Below, in pieces: positions 30,559 through 39,406 of a stretch of DNA of 64,000 nucleotides (its first letter is position 1; each line of letters begins with the position of its first letter). The position numbers and the translations under genes are program-made. The stretch is from Bacteroidales bacterium (lineage in GTDB: Bacteria > Bacteroidota > Bacteroidia > Bacteroidales > F082). Location: positions 1 to 64,000 of the forward strand of contig JAEEJS010000064.1 in the NCBI GenBank assembly GCA_016282015.1. Reading direction: 5' to 3'. The notes beneath the pieces were generated by a model that saw only the letters and a program-made list of their open reading frames with translations, had not been told where the DNA came from and searched no databases.

Positions 30559-31969
30559 AGATATAAAACCCTTCGAGAAGCTGGAGTTCGCCGCCATGCT
30601 GGCACTCGCGCTCGCCATACCTTTCCACTGGTTTGCGGCTCAGGTAGGCGAGGCCTTGCTGCTGGTGTGCGCCTTTTTGAAGGTGGTCTTCGAACAGAAA
30701 TTCCATTGGAACAAGGCCCAGATGAAATACAAATGGGTTTACATCATTTACGCCTCCACCTGGCTGATGTACCTGATCGGCATGCTTTACACCGACAACC
30801 ATGGGTTCGGATGGATACAGGTGAGCAAAAAGCTCGGTTTCCTGATATTCCCGGCCATTTTCCTGTTCTCCGACATGTCGTATCTGTCAAAAGACAGGAT
30901 AAAAGCCATAGGCAAGGTGTTTGTGGCGGGTTGCCTGCTGTTTTTCTTCATGAACATGGGCTACGCCTTGTACGATGTGCTCTTCAACGGAGCGACCAAC
31001 GAGCGCTTTTTCGACCAAGGCCTGATGAAGCTTTACTATGTGCAGCACAGTTATGTGGCCATGTACGCCGGTCTGGGCATGATGTTCTGCTTTGTCGAAA
31101 TATTCGAAAACAACAGCCGTAAGGTAAAGATATTCAATATCATAGCCTATGTTCTGCTGTTTGTCCTCAGCATATTGATGAGGTCGAGGGCTGGGCTGCT
31201 TTGCCTTGCCATACTGCTTGTCTTGCAGTGGATTTGGCTGTTCTTCATAATGAAAAAGAAGAAAACCGGCCTGATCATAGGCGGTTTGCTGGTGGCGGCC
31301 ATGGCTGGCTCCATTGTGCTGTTCCCACAGAGTTACAAGAGGATTTCAAGCACTGTCAAGGAAATCAGCTCTGAGTATTCTTCCGACCACCGTCTGGTGC
31401 AGTTTAAAGGATACCGCAAGCTTTTGAAGGAACACTGGCTGTTTGGAGTGGGCACAGGCGACCGTACCGACATGACACAGCAGTCGTATTATGATTACAA
31501 GGATGGCATAGTGGAGATAATAGGTGAGGATATGGCCGTTGTCATAGATCAAGTAATTGACAATCAGTGGTATGAGCCCTCCAGCAGCATGCGCGACTAC
31601 ATCTACCGGAAAGCCGAGCTTATGGGCAAGGATCCTGAGGTTGTCACAGGCCAACTGGTTGAATATCAGTTTATCAGATATGCCATCGACAGGGAAATCA
31701 ACGCTCACAACATGTTTTTCGAGACCATCATAAGCATCGGTATCATTGGCTTGCTGCTTTTGCTGGCCTATTTCGTGATACCTTTGGTTTTATGGATCAA
31801 AACCAAGAGGTTCGACATGCTTTACTTCTCGTTTTTGATAATGATAGCCTTCAACATGATGTTCGAGTCGGTGTTTGAGGTTCAGATGGGCATCATCTTC
31901 TTCTGCTTCTTCAACATGCTGTTTTTCACCAAAGTTTTTGTAAATGATAATCCAAAAATAACAGAATAA
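30542..31969 (+). CDS. O-antigen ligase/polymerase-like protein, copy 2
   Basis: A 475-residue paralogue of the preceding gene with matching topology and the same landmarks: N-terminal LALAIPFHWFAAQVGEALLL, LMRSRAGLLCLAILL, LFGVGTGDRTDM, NAHNMFFETIISIGIIGLLL and C-terminal FEVQMGIIFFCFFN. The N and C termini are nearly identical to copy 1, while the periplasmic loop is diverged. This suggests that the two copies keep a common core mechanism but recognise different substrates. It shares a single-base stop/start overlap with the RemB-like gene. Confidence 0.85.
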   Translation: MQALFKDIKPFEKLEFAAMLALALAIPFHWFAAQVGEALLLVCAFLKVVFEQKFHWNKAQMKYKWVYIIYASTWLMYLIGMLYTDNHGFGWIQVSKKLGFLIFPAIFLFSDMSYLSKDRIKAIGKVFVAGCLLFFFMNMGYALYDVLFNGATNERFFDQGLMKLYYVQHSYVAMYAGLGMMFCFVEIFENNSRKVKIFNIIAYVLLFVLSILMRSRAGLLCLAILLVLQWIWLFFIMKKKKTGLIIGGLLVAAMAGSIVLFPQSYKRISSTVKEISSEYSSDHRLVQFKGYRKLLKEHWLFGVGTGDRTDMTQQSYYDYKDGIVEIIGEDMAVVIDQVIDNQWYEPSSSMRDYIYRKAELMGKDPEVVTGQLVEYQFIRYAIDREINAHNMFFETIISIGIIGLLLLLAYFVIPLVLWIKTKRFDMLYFSFLIMIAFNMMFESVFEVQMGIIFFCFFNMLFFTKVFVNDNPKITE

Positions 31970-33675
31970 TGAAAAAATATCTGACATTGGTTGTTTTGGT
32001 TTTGTGGGCGTTTGCCTCAAAGGCGCAGGAACTTCAGCTGCCCTTGAACAACGACTACAAGATAGAGATTGACGCTGCGGCTTACAGCTCCGATTACAAG
32101 TTCCACACGGCTTTCAGGGCCTGGTCGGAGCATCAGTTCGAAGGCATACTCAACTTAGACTCCATCAACAACTTGCATCGCATCCCCATACACCGTCAGG
32201 GCAAGTTCTCAAACTATATCCTCAACTCCATTCTGAACGACGATTTCATAAGAGTGAAGGGCGACGGTTATTATGTGGCCATCAATCCTGTCATAGATTT
32301 TGAGATAGGTTCGGACGGCAACCGCACCACCTGGGTCAACACCCGTGGAGCCGAAATCAAGGGAACCATAGGTAAAAAATTCGCCTTTTACACCAATATT
32401 CGTGAAAATCAGGCGGTTTTCCCGGAATATATCGACAAGTATTGCGACGAGCACCGTGTGGTGCCCGGACAGGGCTTCGCCAACCGTTACAAAACCAACG
32501 GCCGCGATTTCACCAATGCCTCGGCTTACATAGCCTTCCGCCCGGTCAAGTGGTTTGACGCCACCTTGGGTTACGGCAAAAACTTCATTGGCGACGGCTA
32601 CCGCTCGCTCATTTTGTCGGACAATGCAGCCAACTACCCCTATCTGAAGCTGAGAGCCGACTTCTGGCGCATACAGTACACCTGTCTGTACGCCGAGATG
32701 ACCGACCGCAACACTGTTTTGGCCGACAATACCTACGCCCGCAAATGGGCTGTGATGCACTTTTTGGATTTTGCCATCACCAACCGTTTCAACCTGGGAC
32801 TGTTCGACGCTGTGATGGCCTCGGCCCAGACTCACCAGCAGGTGATGGTAAACGATTCCACCTACACCACCATCGACATGCGTCGCGGTTTTGACTTCCA
32901 GTACATCAACCCTATAATCTTCCTACGTTCGGCCGAATATTATGCAGGCAGTTCGCCCGACAATGCCATGCTGGGCATCAACCTGAGCTATATAGTCGGC
33001 AAGCACACCACCATCTACGGACAGTTTGTGCTCGATGAAATGACAGTCAGCCGTTTTTTGGCATTCAAGGGATATGCTGCCAACAAGCAGGCCTATCAGC
33101 TGGGTGTCAAGAGCTACGACTGCTTCGGAGTGAAGAATCTGTTCCTTCAGCTGGAAGGCAACATAGTACGTCCTTACATGTATTCACACACCCCTCAGGG
33201 TACCCAAAACGCTGTGGGTGAAGACAACTATGCCCACTACAACGAGCCTCTGGCACACCCTTGGGGCGGCAACCTGTGGGAGATGGTGGCAAGAGCCCAG
33301 TACAACCGCAACCGCTGGTATTTCCAGTATAAGCTCAACTACGGACAGTACGGTGACGACTACCGATGGGATGCCGACAACAACATTTGGGTGTGGGCCA
33401 ACTACGGTCACAATGTGTACAACGACTACCGCACAGCCATACAGATTGAAGGTTACGACAAAGACGACGGGCACTTCCTGCTGACCGGCCGCAAAACCAC
33501 CGTCATGTACAACGACCTGATAGTGTCATACCTGGTCAATCCGGCCTACAACATGAACCTCTTTGCCGAAGTGGCTCACCGTCATTACGCCACCGAAGGC
33601 CTTCCCGACGACAACACCTTCATCTTCAGCATAGGTCTCCGCACCAGCCTCGACAGAAAGTATTACGATTTTTGA
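31969..33675 (+). CDS. RemB/Wzi-like outer-membrane protein
   Basis: A 568-residue exported barrel protein with signal peptide MKKYLTLVVLVLWAFASKAQ. The segments DATLGYGKNFIGDGYRSLIL, SDNAANYPYLKL and the later HPWGGNLWEMVARAQYNRNRW are characteristic of the gliding-motility RemB family and of capsule-assembly (Wzi-like) barrels in Bacteroidota. No gliding genes (gld, spr) are in the window. Its place directly behind two O-antigen ligase-like genes favours a role in surface polysaccharide attachment or export. The C terminus ends DRKYYDF, aromatic as in outer-membrane proteins. Confidence 0.8.
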   Translation: MKKYLTLVVLVLWAFASKAQELQLPLNNDYKIEIDAAAYSSDYKFHTAFRAWSEHQFEGILNLDSINNLHRIPIHRQGKFSNYILNSILNDDFIRVKGDGYYVAINPVIDFEIGSDGNRTTWVNTRGAEIKGTIGKKFAFYTNIRENQAVFPEYIDKYCDEHRVVPGQGFANRYKTNGRDFTNASAYIAFRPVKWFDATLGYGKNFIGDGYRSLILSDNAANYPYLKLRADFWRIQYTCLYAEMTDRNTVLADNTYARKWAVMHFLDFAITNRFNLGLFDAVMASAQTHQQVMVNDSTYTTIDMRRGFDFQYINPIIFLRSAEYYAGSSPDNAMLGINLSYIVGKHTTIYGQFVLDEMTVSRFLAFKGYAANKQAYQLGVKSYDCFGVKNLFLQLEGNIVRPYMYSHTPQGTQNAVGEDNYAHYNEPLAHPWGGNLWEMVARAQYNRNRWYFQYKLNYGQYGDDYRWDADNNIWVWANYGHNVYNDYRTAIQIEGYDKDDGHFLLTGRKTTVMYNDLIVSYLVNPAYNMNLFAEVAHRHYATEGLPDDNTFIFSIGLRTSLDRKYYDF

Positions 33676-33693
33676 TAAAAGCTTGGAGCAGCA

Positions 33694-34446
33694 GTGAATC
33701 CGTTAGTTTCCATAATAATGCCCTGTTACAATGCCGAGCGCTACATAGCGCAAAGCATAGAGTCGGTGTTGGCACAAACCTACCAGGAATGGGAGTTGCT
33801 GATAACAGATGGCTTATCAAAAGACAATACGGCTGTAATTGTAAATGAGTATTGCAAAAAAGACAGCAGAATTCATATTATTATTCCGGATCAACATCAG
33901 AATATAGCTGAGGCTCGTTACACTTCAATAAAACACTCAAAAGGTAAGTATTGGGCTTTTTTAGATAGTGATGATATTTGGGTTAAAGATAAGTTGGAAA
34001 AACAAGTTGCCTTTATGATAGATAATGATTATGCTTTCACATACGGCAATTATCAAATTATTGATCCCAAAGGAGTTTCTGTCGGGAAAACTATATGCAA
34101 CGAAGGAATTGTCGATTACGACAAGTATTTGAAAAACACATTAATAGGATGCGGAAGTGTGATGATTGACTCGGATAAAGTTGGCGATATAGCAATGCCT
34201 TTAGATGATGTGAATGATGACATGGGACTATGGTGCTCTATAATGCGTAATGGTGTTAAAGCCTACCCTATTGACGAAGTCCTGTACTATTATCGTGTTA
34301 GGAATGACGGAGCATCCAGTCATAGATTTAAGATGATGAAAAGTGTATGGAAAGTGTATAGAAAACAAGAACAAATGGGTTTCTGGAAATCTACGGCTTG
34401 TTTTATATCATATGCCTACCATGCTGTTAAAAAACGACTGCTATGA
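33694..34446 (+). CDS. Family 2 glycosyltransferase
   Basis: A 250-residue GT-A glycosyltransferase, starting at a GTG 18 bases after the RemB-like gene. The N terminus VSIIMPCYNAERYIAQSIES, the segment LITDGLSKDNTAVIV, where the usual DDGS motif is altered to TDGL, and the DxD-like WAFLDSDDIWVKDKL are visible. It transfers a sugar from a nucleotide donor to a lipid-linked glycan. From about 33.83 kb on, the DNA becomes clearly AT-richer than the preceding operon, a sign of exchange of this segment. It overlaps the next gene by 4 bases. Confidence 0.85.
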   Translation: MNPLVSIIMPCYNAERYIAQSIESVLAQTYQEWELLITDGLSKDNTAVIVNEYCKKDSRIHIIIPDQHQNIAEARYTSIKHSKGKYWAFLDSDDIWVKDKLEKQVAFMIDNDYAFTYGNYQIIDPKGVSVGKTICNEGIVDYDKYLKNTLIGCGSVMIDSDKVGDIAMPLDDVNDDMGLWCSIMRNGVKAYPIDEVLYYYRVRNDGASSHRFKMMKSVWKVYRKQEQMGFWKSTACFISYAYHAVKKRLL

Positions 34447-35240
34447 TGTACGATTTCATAATATATCGTAATGCGTGGCGGTATTATCTGGCACCAGATA
34501 GGGAGCCACAATTATCAGATTCACTATGCAATGAGATGTTGAAAAAAGATGGTTGGATGGTTCGCAACACTTTCAGTTTTGACCAAAAAGGACCATCTGA
34601 TTTCTGGTATATAATCAAAGACACATTCGAAGGATTGGATGAGCTGTCTTCAAATGTTAGAAGAAAGATCCGTCGTGCTGAAGAACTTTTTGAATATAAA
34701 AAGATAGAATATCAAACTATTAAAGATTTTGGTTTTCCGATAATTGAAGCCACATTTAAGGATTATAAGGTAAAAGACCGTTCGATGAATAAAGAGGTCT
34801 TTTCTGATTATTTGGATTATTGCGCTAAAGGAGAGTTCGATTATTGGGGAATATTTGAGAGGGGAAATCAAAAGTTGGTCGGATTCAGCACAGTTCATCT
34901 GTGGGAAAATGCGTGTGAATACGAAATTACGGCTATTTGGCCCGAATATTTACGCAATTCCTCGTATCCATATTATGGTCTATACCAAAGAATGAACGAA
35001 TATTATCTCTCAGAACGGAAGTTTAAATATGTGTCGGATGGCTCCCGAAGCATTACCGAGCACTCGAATATTCAGCCGTTTTTGGAGCAGAATTTCAAGT
35101 TCAGGAAGGCGTACTGCAAGCTGAAAATTCATTATAAGTGGTGGTTTGGGGCAATAGTGAGGGTGCTTTATCCGTTCAGGGGTTTGATTTGGAGTAGAAA
35201 TGTAAAGGCTGTGCTTAGAATGCATAGGATGCAATCATGA
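34443..35240 (+). CDS. Putative GNAT/FemAB-fold acyltransferase in the glycan operon
   Basis: A 265-residue protein I can place only loosely. The middle (about residues 75-210) has the look of a GNAT-type N-acyltransferase: a basic helix SSNVRRKIRRAEEL, beta strands YWGIFERGNQKLVGFSTVHLW (in part) and YEITAIWPEYLRNSSYPYYGL, in the position of the acyl-CoA site. The C terminus is basic with a hydrophobic segment (WWFGAIVRVLYPFRGLIW) that could touch the membrane. It sits between a glycosyltransferase and the priming sugar transferase with ATGA overlaps on both sides, so a role in modifying the glycan precursor is likely. Base composition is AT-rich. Confidence 0.5.
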   Translation: MMYDFIIYRNAWRYYLAPDREPQLSDSLCNEMLKKDGWMVRNTFSFDQKGPSDFWYIIKDTFEGLDELSSNVRRKIRRAEELFEYKKIEYQTIKDFGFPIIEATFKDYKVKDRSMNKEVFSDYLDYCAKGEFDYWGIFERGNQKLVGFSTVHLWENACEYEITAIWPEYLRNSSYPYYGLYQRMNEYYLSERKFKYVSDGSRSITEHSNIQPFLEQNFKFRKAYCKLKIHYKWWFGAIVRVLYPFRGLIWSRNVKAVLRMHRMQS

Positions 35241-35821
35241 TAATAAAATATGTTTTTGACCGGTTGTTTGCTTTGATTGGGCTGATAGTGCTGTCACCGA
35301 TTTTGCTCGTGATCTTTATCATTCACAAGATAAAGATGCCAAAAGGATCGTTTCTGTATCGGCAGGTGAGGATTGGGAAAGATGCTAAGCCGTTCAGGAT
35401 TTTCAAGATTAGGACCATGCGCGAGGAATCGGAGGCCGAAGGCACTGTGACCACAGCCGACGACCCTCGTGTCTTGCCTTTCGGGCGTTGGCTGCGCGAG
35501 TCAAAGGTTGACACCTTTTTCGAGCTGTTCAATATATTAATAGGTGATATGAGTTTCGTGGGACCGCGTCCCGATGTGCCAGGCTATGCCGACAAGCTGA
35601 CAGGCAACGACCGCAAGATTCTGGAACTGCGTCCTGGGCTCACAGGGCCTGCATCTATAAAATACCGTCACGAAGACCGCATTTTGGCTGAGCAACCTAA
35701 TCCAAAAAAGTATAACGACGAGGTGATTTGGCCCGACAAGGTGAAAATCAATTTGGAATATTACGAAAAATGGTCGCTCTGGCTCGACATTTCCATACTT
35801 TGGAAGACCATTTTCGGTTAG
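35237..35821 (+). CDS. Undecaprenyl-phosphate sugar-1-phosphate transferase (PglC/WcaJ type)
   Basis: A 194-residue monotopic phosphoglycosyl transferase that starts glycan synthesis by moving a sugar-1-phosphate to undecaprenyl phosphate. An N-terminal re-entrant membrane segment (DRLFALIGLIVLSPILLVIFI) precedes the catalytic core with FKIRTMREESE, the ESKVDTFFELFNILIGDMSFVGPRPDV stretch (in part) and LRPGLTGPASIKYR. It is the short form without the N-terminal helices of WbaP. It overlaps the acyltransferase-like gene by 4 bases and ends the operon. GC content returns to that of the surroundings in its second half. Confidence 0.92.
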   Translation: MIIKYVFDRLFALIGLIVLSPILLVIFIIHKIKMPKGSFLYRQVRIGKDAKPFRIFKIRTMREESEAEGTVTTADDPRVLPFGRWLRESKVDTFFELFNILIGDMSFVGPRPDVPGYADKLTGNDRKILELRPGLTGPASIKYRHEDRILAEQPNPKKYNDEVIWPDKVKINLEYYEKWSLWLDISILWKTIFG

Positions 35822-35901
35822 ATATACCATTGAATATCAATCAGATAAATATAAAATCAAAAAATATCTCAAATTTTTGTTGCGCGTATCAAAAAACATC
35901 G

Positions 35902-35909
35902 TACTTTTG
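35902..35909 (+). promoter_or_regulatory. -7 promoter element for tRNA-Asn
   Basis: TACTTTTG matches TAnnTTTG and lies 28 bases before the tRNA-Asn 5' end. Confidence 0.6.
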
Positions 35910-35937
35910 CAACCGCAAACGGAGAAAAACCGTTATA

Positions 35938-36011
35938 GCCTCCTTAGCTCAGTTGGTTAGAGCATCTGACTGTTAATCAGGGGGTCTCAGGTTCAAGTCC
36001 TGAAGGGGGCG
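35938..36011 (+). tRNA. tRNA-Asn (anticodon GTT)
   Basis: A 74-base cloverleaf: acceptor GCCTCCT/AGGGGGC (one T-G pair), D arm GCTC/GAGC with loop AGTTGGTTA, anticodon stem TCTGA/TCAGG around CTGTTAA (anticodon GTT), T arm TCAGG/CCTGA around TTCAAGT. CCA is not encoded. A hairpin follows about 45 bases downstream. Confidence 0.97.
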
Positions 36012-36058
36012 CAGAGAGATTACAAAGTGTAATTTTTTATGTTTCATGTTATTAATTG

Positions 36059-36096
36059 AAGAATGAATACCGCTCGGTCGTTCATTCTTTTTTTGT
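36059..36096 (+). terminator. Probable terminator of tRNA-Asn just before the PfkB gene
   Basis: GAATGAA and TTCATTC form a 7-bp stem around TACCGCTCGGTCG and are followed by TTTTTTTG. The T-run ends only four bases before the ATG at 36101. It would end tRNA-Asn transcription, but it also lies in the position of the PfkB gene's leader. Confidence 0.6.
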
Positions 36097-36100
36097 AATT

Positions 36101-37075
36101 ATGCGTATGAAAACAGTATTAGGAATTGGAAACGCTCTTGTCGACGTTCTGACCAGAATTGACAACGACAACATTCTCAACGATTTGGGATTGCCAAAGG
36201 GCTCAATGCAGCTGGTCGACGAAAAAGTTGCCGCAAAAGTTGAAAAAGCTTTGAAACGCTACGACAACTCTGTGGCTCCGGGCGGCTCGGCAGCCAACAC
36301 CATCCACGGTTTGGCAAAATGCGGAATCAAGACGGGATTTATAGGTTTTACAGGCAATGACGAGAACGGAAAGTTCTTTGACAACGCCATGAAATCGGTG
36401 GGAGTGCAGCCCATAATGTTCCACGACAACGTGACATCTGGCGTGGCCCAGGCCATCATCTCGCCCGACGGTGAGAGAACCTTTGCCACATATCTCGGAG
36501 CAGGCCTGCTGCTCAACGAAAGCCATCTTTCGCTTGACTTGTTCAAAGGTTGGGATTACTTCTATGTGGAGGGTTATTTGATAGGCAACCGTCCGCTGTT
36601 CAAGAAGGCTATAGAGCTTGCCAAACAGGCAGGTTGCAAAGTGGCTCTCGATTTGGCATCATACAATGTGGTGGAAGACAATCGCGACTTCCTGCTGGGG
36701 ATAATTCCTCAAATCGACATAGTCTTTGCCAATGAGGAAGAGGCTAAGGCATTGACACACAGCACTCCTGAGGATACTCTTGAGTTTCTTGCAAAGAACT
36801 GCGAAATAGCCGTGGTGAAGGTCGGAAAAAAGGGCTCGTTCATAAAGCGGGGCAGCGAAGTGGTAAGGGTAGCCTGCAACGACATCAAGGTTATCGACAC
36901 CACAGGAGCCGGCGACATGTATGCGGCAGGATTCCTTGCAGGTATCATAAACGGTTTCAACCTGCAGCAAAGTGGCGAGCTTGGCAACTGCCTGGCTGAA
37001 AGCGTCATACAGAACTTGGGAGCCAAGCTTAGAGAGGAACAGTGGAATCAAATTCACAAAGTCTTTAGTCTTTAG
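36101..37075 (+). CDS. PfkB-family sugar/nucleoside kinase (adenosine-kinase-like)
   Basis: A 324-residue ribokinase-fold kinase, starting at the ATG of MRMKTVLGIGNALVDVL (a second ATG two codons on is equally possible). I reject the 15-codon extension in the ORF track because it crosses the terminator hairpin. The first PfkB motif lies in VAPGGSAANTIHGLAKCG and the second is DTTGAGDMYAAGFLAGI, with the catalytic aspartate in GAGD. The overall sequence resembles adenosine-kinase-like members common in Bacteroidota. The last codons (VFSL and the stop) are made of the TCTTTAG tandem tract that follows. Confidence 0.88.
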   Translation: MRMKTVLGIGNALVDVLTRIDNDNILNDLGLPKGSMQLVDEKVAAKVEKALKRYDNSVAPGGSAANTIHGLAKCGIKTGFIGFTGNDENGKFFDNAMKSVGVQPIMFHDNVTSGVAQAIISPDGERTFATYLGAGLLLNESHLSLDLFKGWDYFYVEGYLIGNRPLFKKAIELAKQAGCKVALDLASYNVVEDNRDFLLGIIPQIDIVFANEEEAKALTHSTPEDTLEFLAKNCEIAVVKVGKKGSFIKRGSEVVRVACNDIKVIDTTGAGDMYAAGFLAGIINGFNLQQSGELGNCLAESVIQNLGAKLREEQWNQIHKVFSL

Positions 37076-37142
37076 TCTTTAGTCGTTAGTTTTTAGTAGT
37101 TGCTGATAAACTAAAGTCTAAAGACTAACAACTAGAGACTAA
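37063..37142 (+). repeat. CTTTAGT tandem tract with internal inverted repeat
   Basis: Imperfect 7-base units GTCTTTAGTCTTTAGTCTTT and AGTCGTTAGTTTTTAGTAG are followed after GTTGCTGATAA by the inverse form ACTAAAGTCTAAAGACTAAC and AACTAGAGACTAA. The two halves can pair into a long imperfect hairpin between the PfkB gene and the EF-G paralogue. The tract begins inside the PfkB reading frame. Confidence 0.75.
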
Positions 37143-37166
37143 ATAAAAATAATCGAAATTAATTGA

Positions 37167-37195
37167 TTGACATTCGATTATTTTTTGTACTTTTG
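37167..37195 (+). promoter_or_regulatory. Strong Bacteroides-type promoter of the EF-G paralogue
   Basis: TTG at 37167-37169 (within TTGACATTCG) and TACTTTTG at 37188-37195 are separated by 18 bases, close to the consensus TTG(-33)/TAnnTTTG(-7) spacing. The ATG follows 47 bases later, after an A/T-rich leader. Confidence 0.75.
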
Positions 37196-37242
37196 CGCCC
37201 AAATTGAAAAAATAGTAATTAATAATATAGAATTTAGAAAAA

Positions 37243-39378
37243 ATGAAGGTATTTCAGACAGACGAAATTCGGAACATCGCTCTCATTGGAGCTGCTAAGT
37301 CCGGAAAGACCACGCTTGCCGAAAACATGATTTTCGAGGGCAAGCTCATCAACAGAAAAGGTGACACCACCAGCAAAAACACGGTGTCAGACTACCGCCC
37401 GATTGAAATGGAACGCGGTATCTCTGTGAACGCCAGCTTGTGCTACACAATCTACAACAACAAGAAAATCAACATTCTGGATACTCCAGGTTTCAGCGAT
37501 TTCTCAGGCGAGATCGTCGCATGTCTGAGTGCTGTCGATACAGCAGTCTTCACAGTGAACGCTCAGTCAGGTGTTGAGGCCACAACTGAGAATGCATGGA
37601 AGCATGCAGCCAACACCAACAAGCCGGTTGTGTTCTTCATGAACCAGCTCGACCACAACAACGCCAACTTCGACGACACCATCCATCAGCTGAAGGAATA
37701 CTTCGGTGAGAAGGTTGCTCCTATCCAGTTCCCAGTGAACACTGGCGAGGGCTTCAACGCTGTCATCGACCTTATCATGAAGAAGATGCTCGTCTTCAAG
37801 AACGGCAACGGCGCTCCTGAAATCCAGGACATCCCTGCCAACCTCGCCGACAAGGCTGAGGAGCTTCACAACGAGCTCATCGAGCACGCCGCCGAAGGTG
37901 ACGACGCTCTGATGGAGAAATTCTTCGACGCAGGCACACTTTCAGAGGAAGATATGGAAGCCGGTATCCGCATGGGTATCGCAAAACGCGAACTGTTCCC
38001 TGTTCTCTGCGGTGCAGCTAAGGGCGGTGTAGGCGTTACACGTCTCCTTGAATTCGTCATCAACGCTTGCCCATCACCGGCACACGTCGCTCCAGTCGTG
38101 GCCGAGAACGGCACAGAGTTCCACAACAGCGTCAGCGAGCCTACAGCAATGTTCTTCTTCAAGATTTCGAACGAGCAGAACGTTGGTGATGTCGCCATGG
38201 CACGTATCTACGGCGGCACAGTCTCTGAAGCTCAGGACCTCGTCAACCCACGTACAGGCAACAAAGAGCGTATCTCACAGATCCTCATTTCAAACGGTAA
38301 GACACGTGAGAGAGTCGAGAAAGCCTGCGCTGGTGATATCATTTCGACAATCAAATTGAAAGATGTCCGCGTGAACGACACATTGGTCGACGCCAAGGCA
38401 GCTGAGGCAGCCTTCCCGGCAATGAAGTTCCCGACACCTATCTTCTCAATAGCCATCAAGGCCGTCAACTCACAGGAAGATGAAAAACTCGGCGGTATCC
38501 TCAACGATATGCACAAGACCGACCCGACCATCATCACAGCCATGTCACGTGAGTTGAAGCAGAACATTCTGCAGTGCCAGGGTGAGTACCACCTCAACAC
38601 AATCAAGTGGTACCTCGACAACGTTCACAAGATCGCCGTTGAGTTCGCATCACCTAAGATCCCTTATCGTGAGACCATCACCAAGTCAGCTAACGGTGAC
38701 TACCGTCACAAGAAGCAGTCAGGCGGTTCAGGTCAGTTCGGCGAGGTGCACATGCGCTTGGCTCCTTACTACGAAGGCTACACCGACCCGACAGACCTCC
38801 AGGTCCGTGACACTCAGGAGTACGACCTCCAGTGGGGCGGCAAGCTCATCTTCAAGAACTGCATAGTTGGTGGCGCTATCGACGCACGTTTCATGCCGGC
38901 CATCCTGAAAGGTATCAACGAGCGTTTGGAGGAAGGTCCTCTGACAGGTTCTTACGCCCGCGACATCATCGTTTACGTGTACGATGGTAAGATGCACCCG
39001 GTCGATTCAAACGAAATGGCATTTAAGATTGCCGGTCGTATGGCATTCTCAATCGCCTTCAAGGCCGCAGGTCCTAAGATCATGGAACCTATCTACGACC
39101 TCACAGTCCGCATGCCAGAAGATATGATGGGTGCTGTCAACACCGACCTTCAGGGCCGCCGCGCCATCATCATGGGTATGGATTCAGACAGACACTACCA
39201 GATCATCCGCGCAAGAGTTCCGCTTGCAGAGATGGACAAATACTCAACTGCATTGAGCTCACTCACCTCAGGCCGTGGTTCATTCACCATGGAGTATGCC
39301 GAATACGCTCAGGTTCCGGCCGACGTCCAGACCAAGCTGTTAAAGGCTTACGAGGAGTCAAAGAAGGATGAAGACTAG
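37243..39378 (+). CDS. Elongation factor G paralogue with altered GTPase motifs (EF-G2 type)
   Basis: A 711-residue protein with the five-domain order of EF-G. The G domain departs from normal EF-G: the P-loop is GAAKSGKTT (residues 16-24) instead of AHIDAGKTT; switch II reads DTPGFSDF (80-87), with Phe in place of the catalytic His; and the guanine-specificity motif is NQLD (134-137) instead of NKxD. The switch I region has MERGISVNAS. Domains II-V are well conserved, including YRHKKQSGGSGQFGEVHMRL in domain IV. These changes fit the Bacteroides EF-G2 paralogue reported to support translocation without GTP hydrolysis. Codon use is strongly biased towards C-ending codons, as in highly expressed genes. 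Confidence 0.9.
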   Translation: MKVFQTDEIRNIALIGAAKSGKTTLAENMIFEGKLINRKGDTTSKNTVSDYRPIEMERGISVNASLCYTIYNNKKINILDTPGFSDFSGEIVACLSAVDTAVFTVNAQSGVEATTENAWKHAANTNKPVVFFMNQLDHNNANFDDTIHQLKEYFGEKVAPIQFPVNTGEGFNAVIDLIMKKMLVFKNGNGAPEIQDIPANLADKAEELHNELIEHAAEGDDALMEKFFDAGTLSEEDMEAGIRMGIAKRELFPVLCGAAKGGVGVTRLLEFVINACPSPAHVAPVVAENGTEFHNSVSEPTAMFFFKISNEQNVGDVAMARIYGGTVSEAQDLVNPRTGNKERISQILISNGKTRERVEKACAGDIISTIKLKDVRVNDTLVDAKAAEAAFPAMKFPTPIFSIAIKAVNSQEDEKLGGILNDMHKTDPTIITAMSRELKQNILQCQGEYHLNTIKWYLDNVHKIAVEFASPKIPYRETITKSANGDYRHKKQSGGSGQFGEVHMRLAPYYEGYTDPTDLQVRDTQEYDLQWGGKLIFKNCIVGGAIDARFMPAILKGINERLEEGPLTGSYARDIIVYVYDGKMHPVDSNEMAFKIAGRMAFSIAFKAAGPKIMEPIYDLTVRMPEDMMGAVNTDLQGRRAIIMGMDSDRHYQIIRARVPLAEMDKYSTALSSLTSGRGSFTMEYAEYAQVPADVQTKLLKAYEESKKDED

Positions 39379-39406
39379 TCTTTAGACCTTAGACCTTAGA
39401 CATTAG
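39377..39406 (+). repeat. TCTTTAGACCTTAGA tandem tract after the EF-G paralogue
   Basis: The stop codon TAG opens a run of imperfect 7-9-base units (TAGTCTTTAGACCTTAGACC, TTAGACATTAG) that passes straight into the GAGACG hairpin. This mirrors the arrangement after rubrerythrin. Confidence 0.7.

Noticed and set aside
37063-37142. Possible CRISPR array
   Set aside because: The units are 7 bases, imperfect and contiguous, with no spacers and no cas genes nearby.
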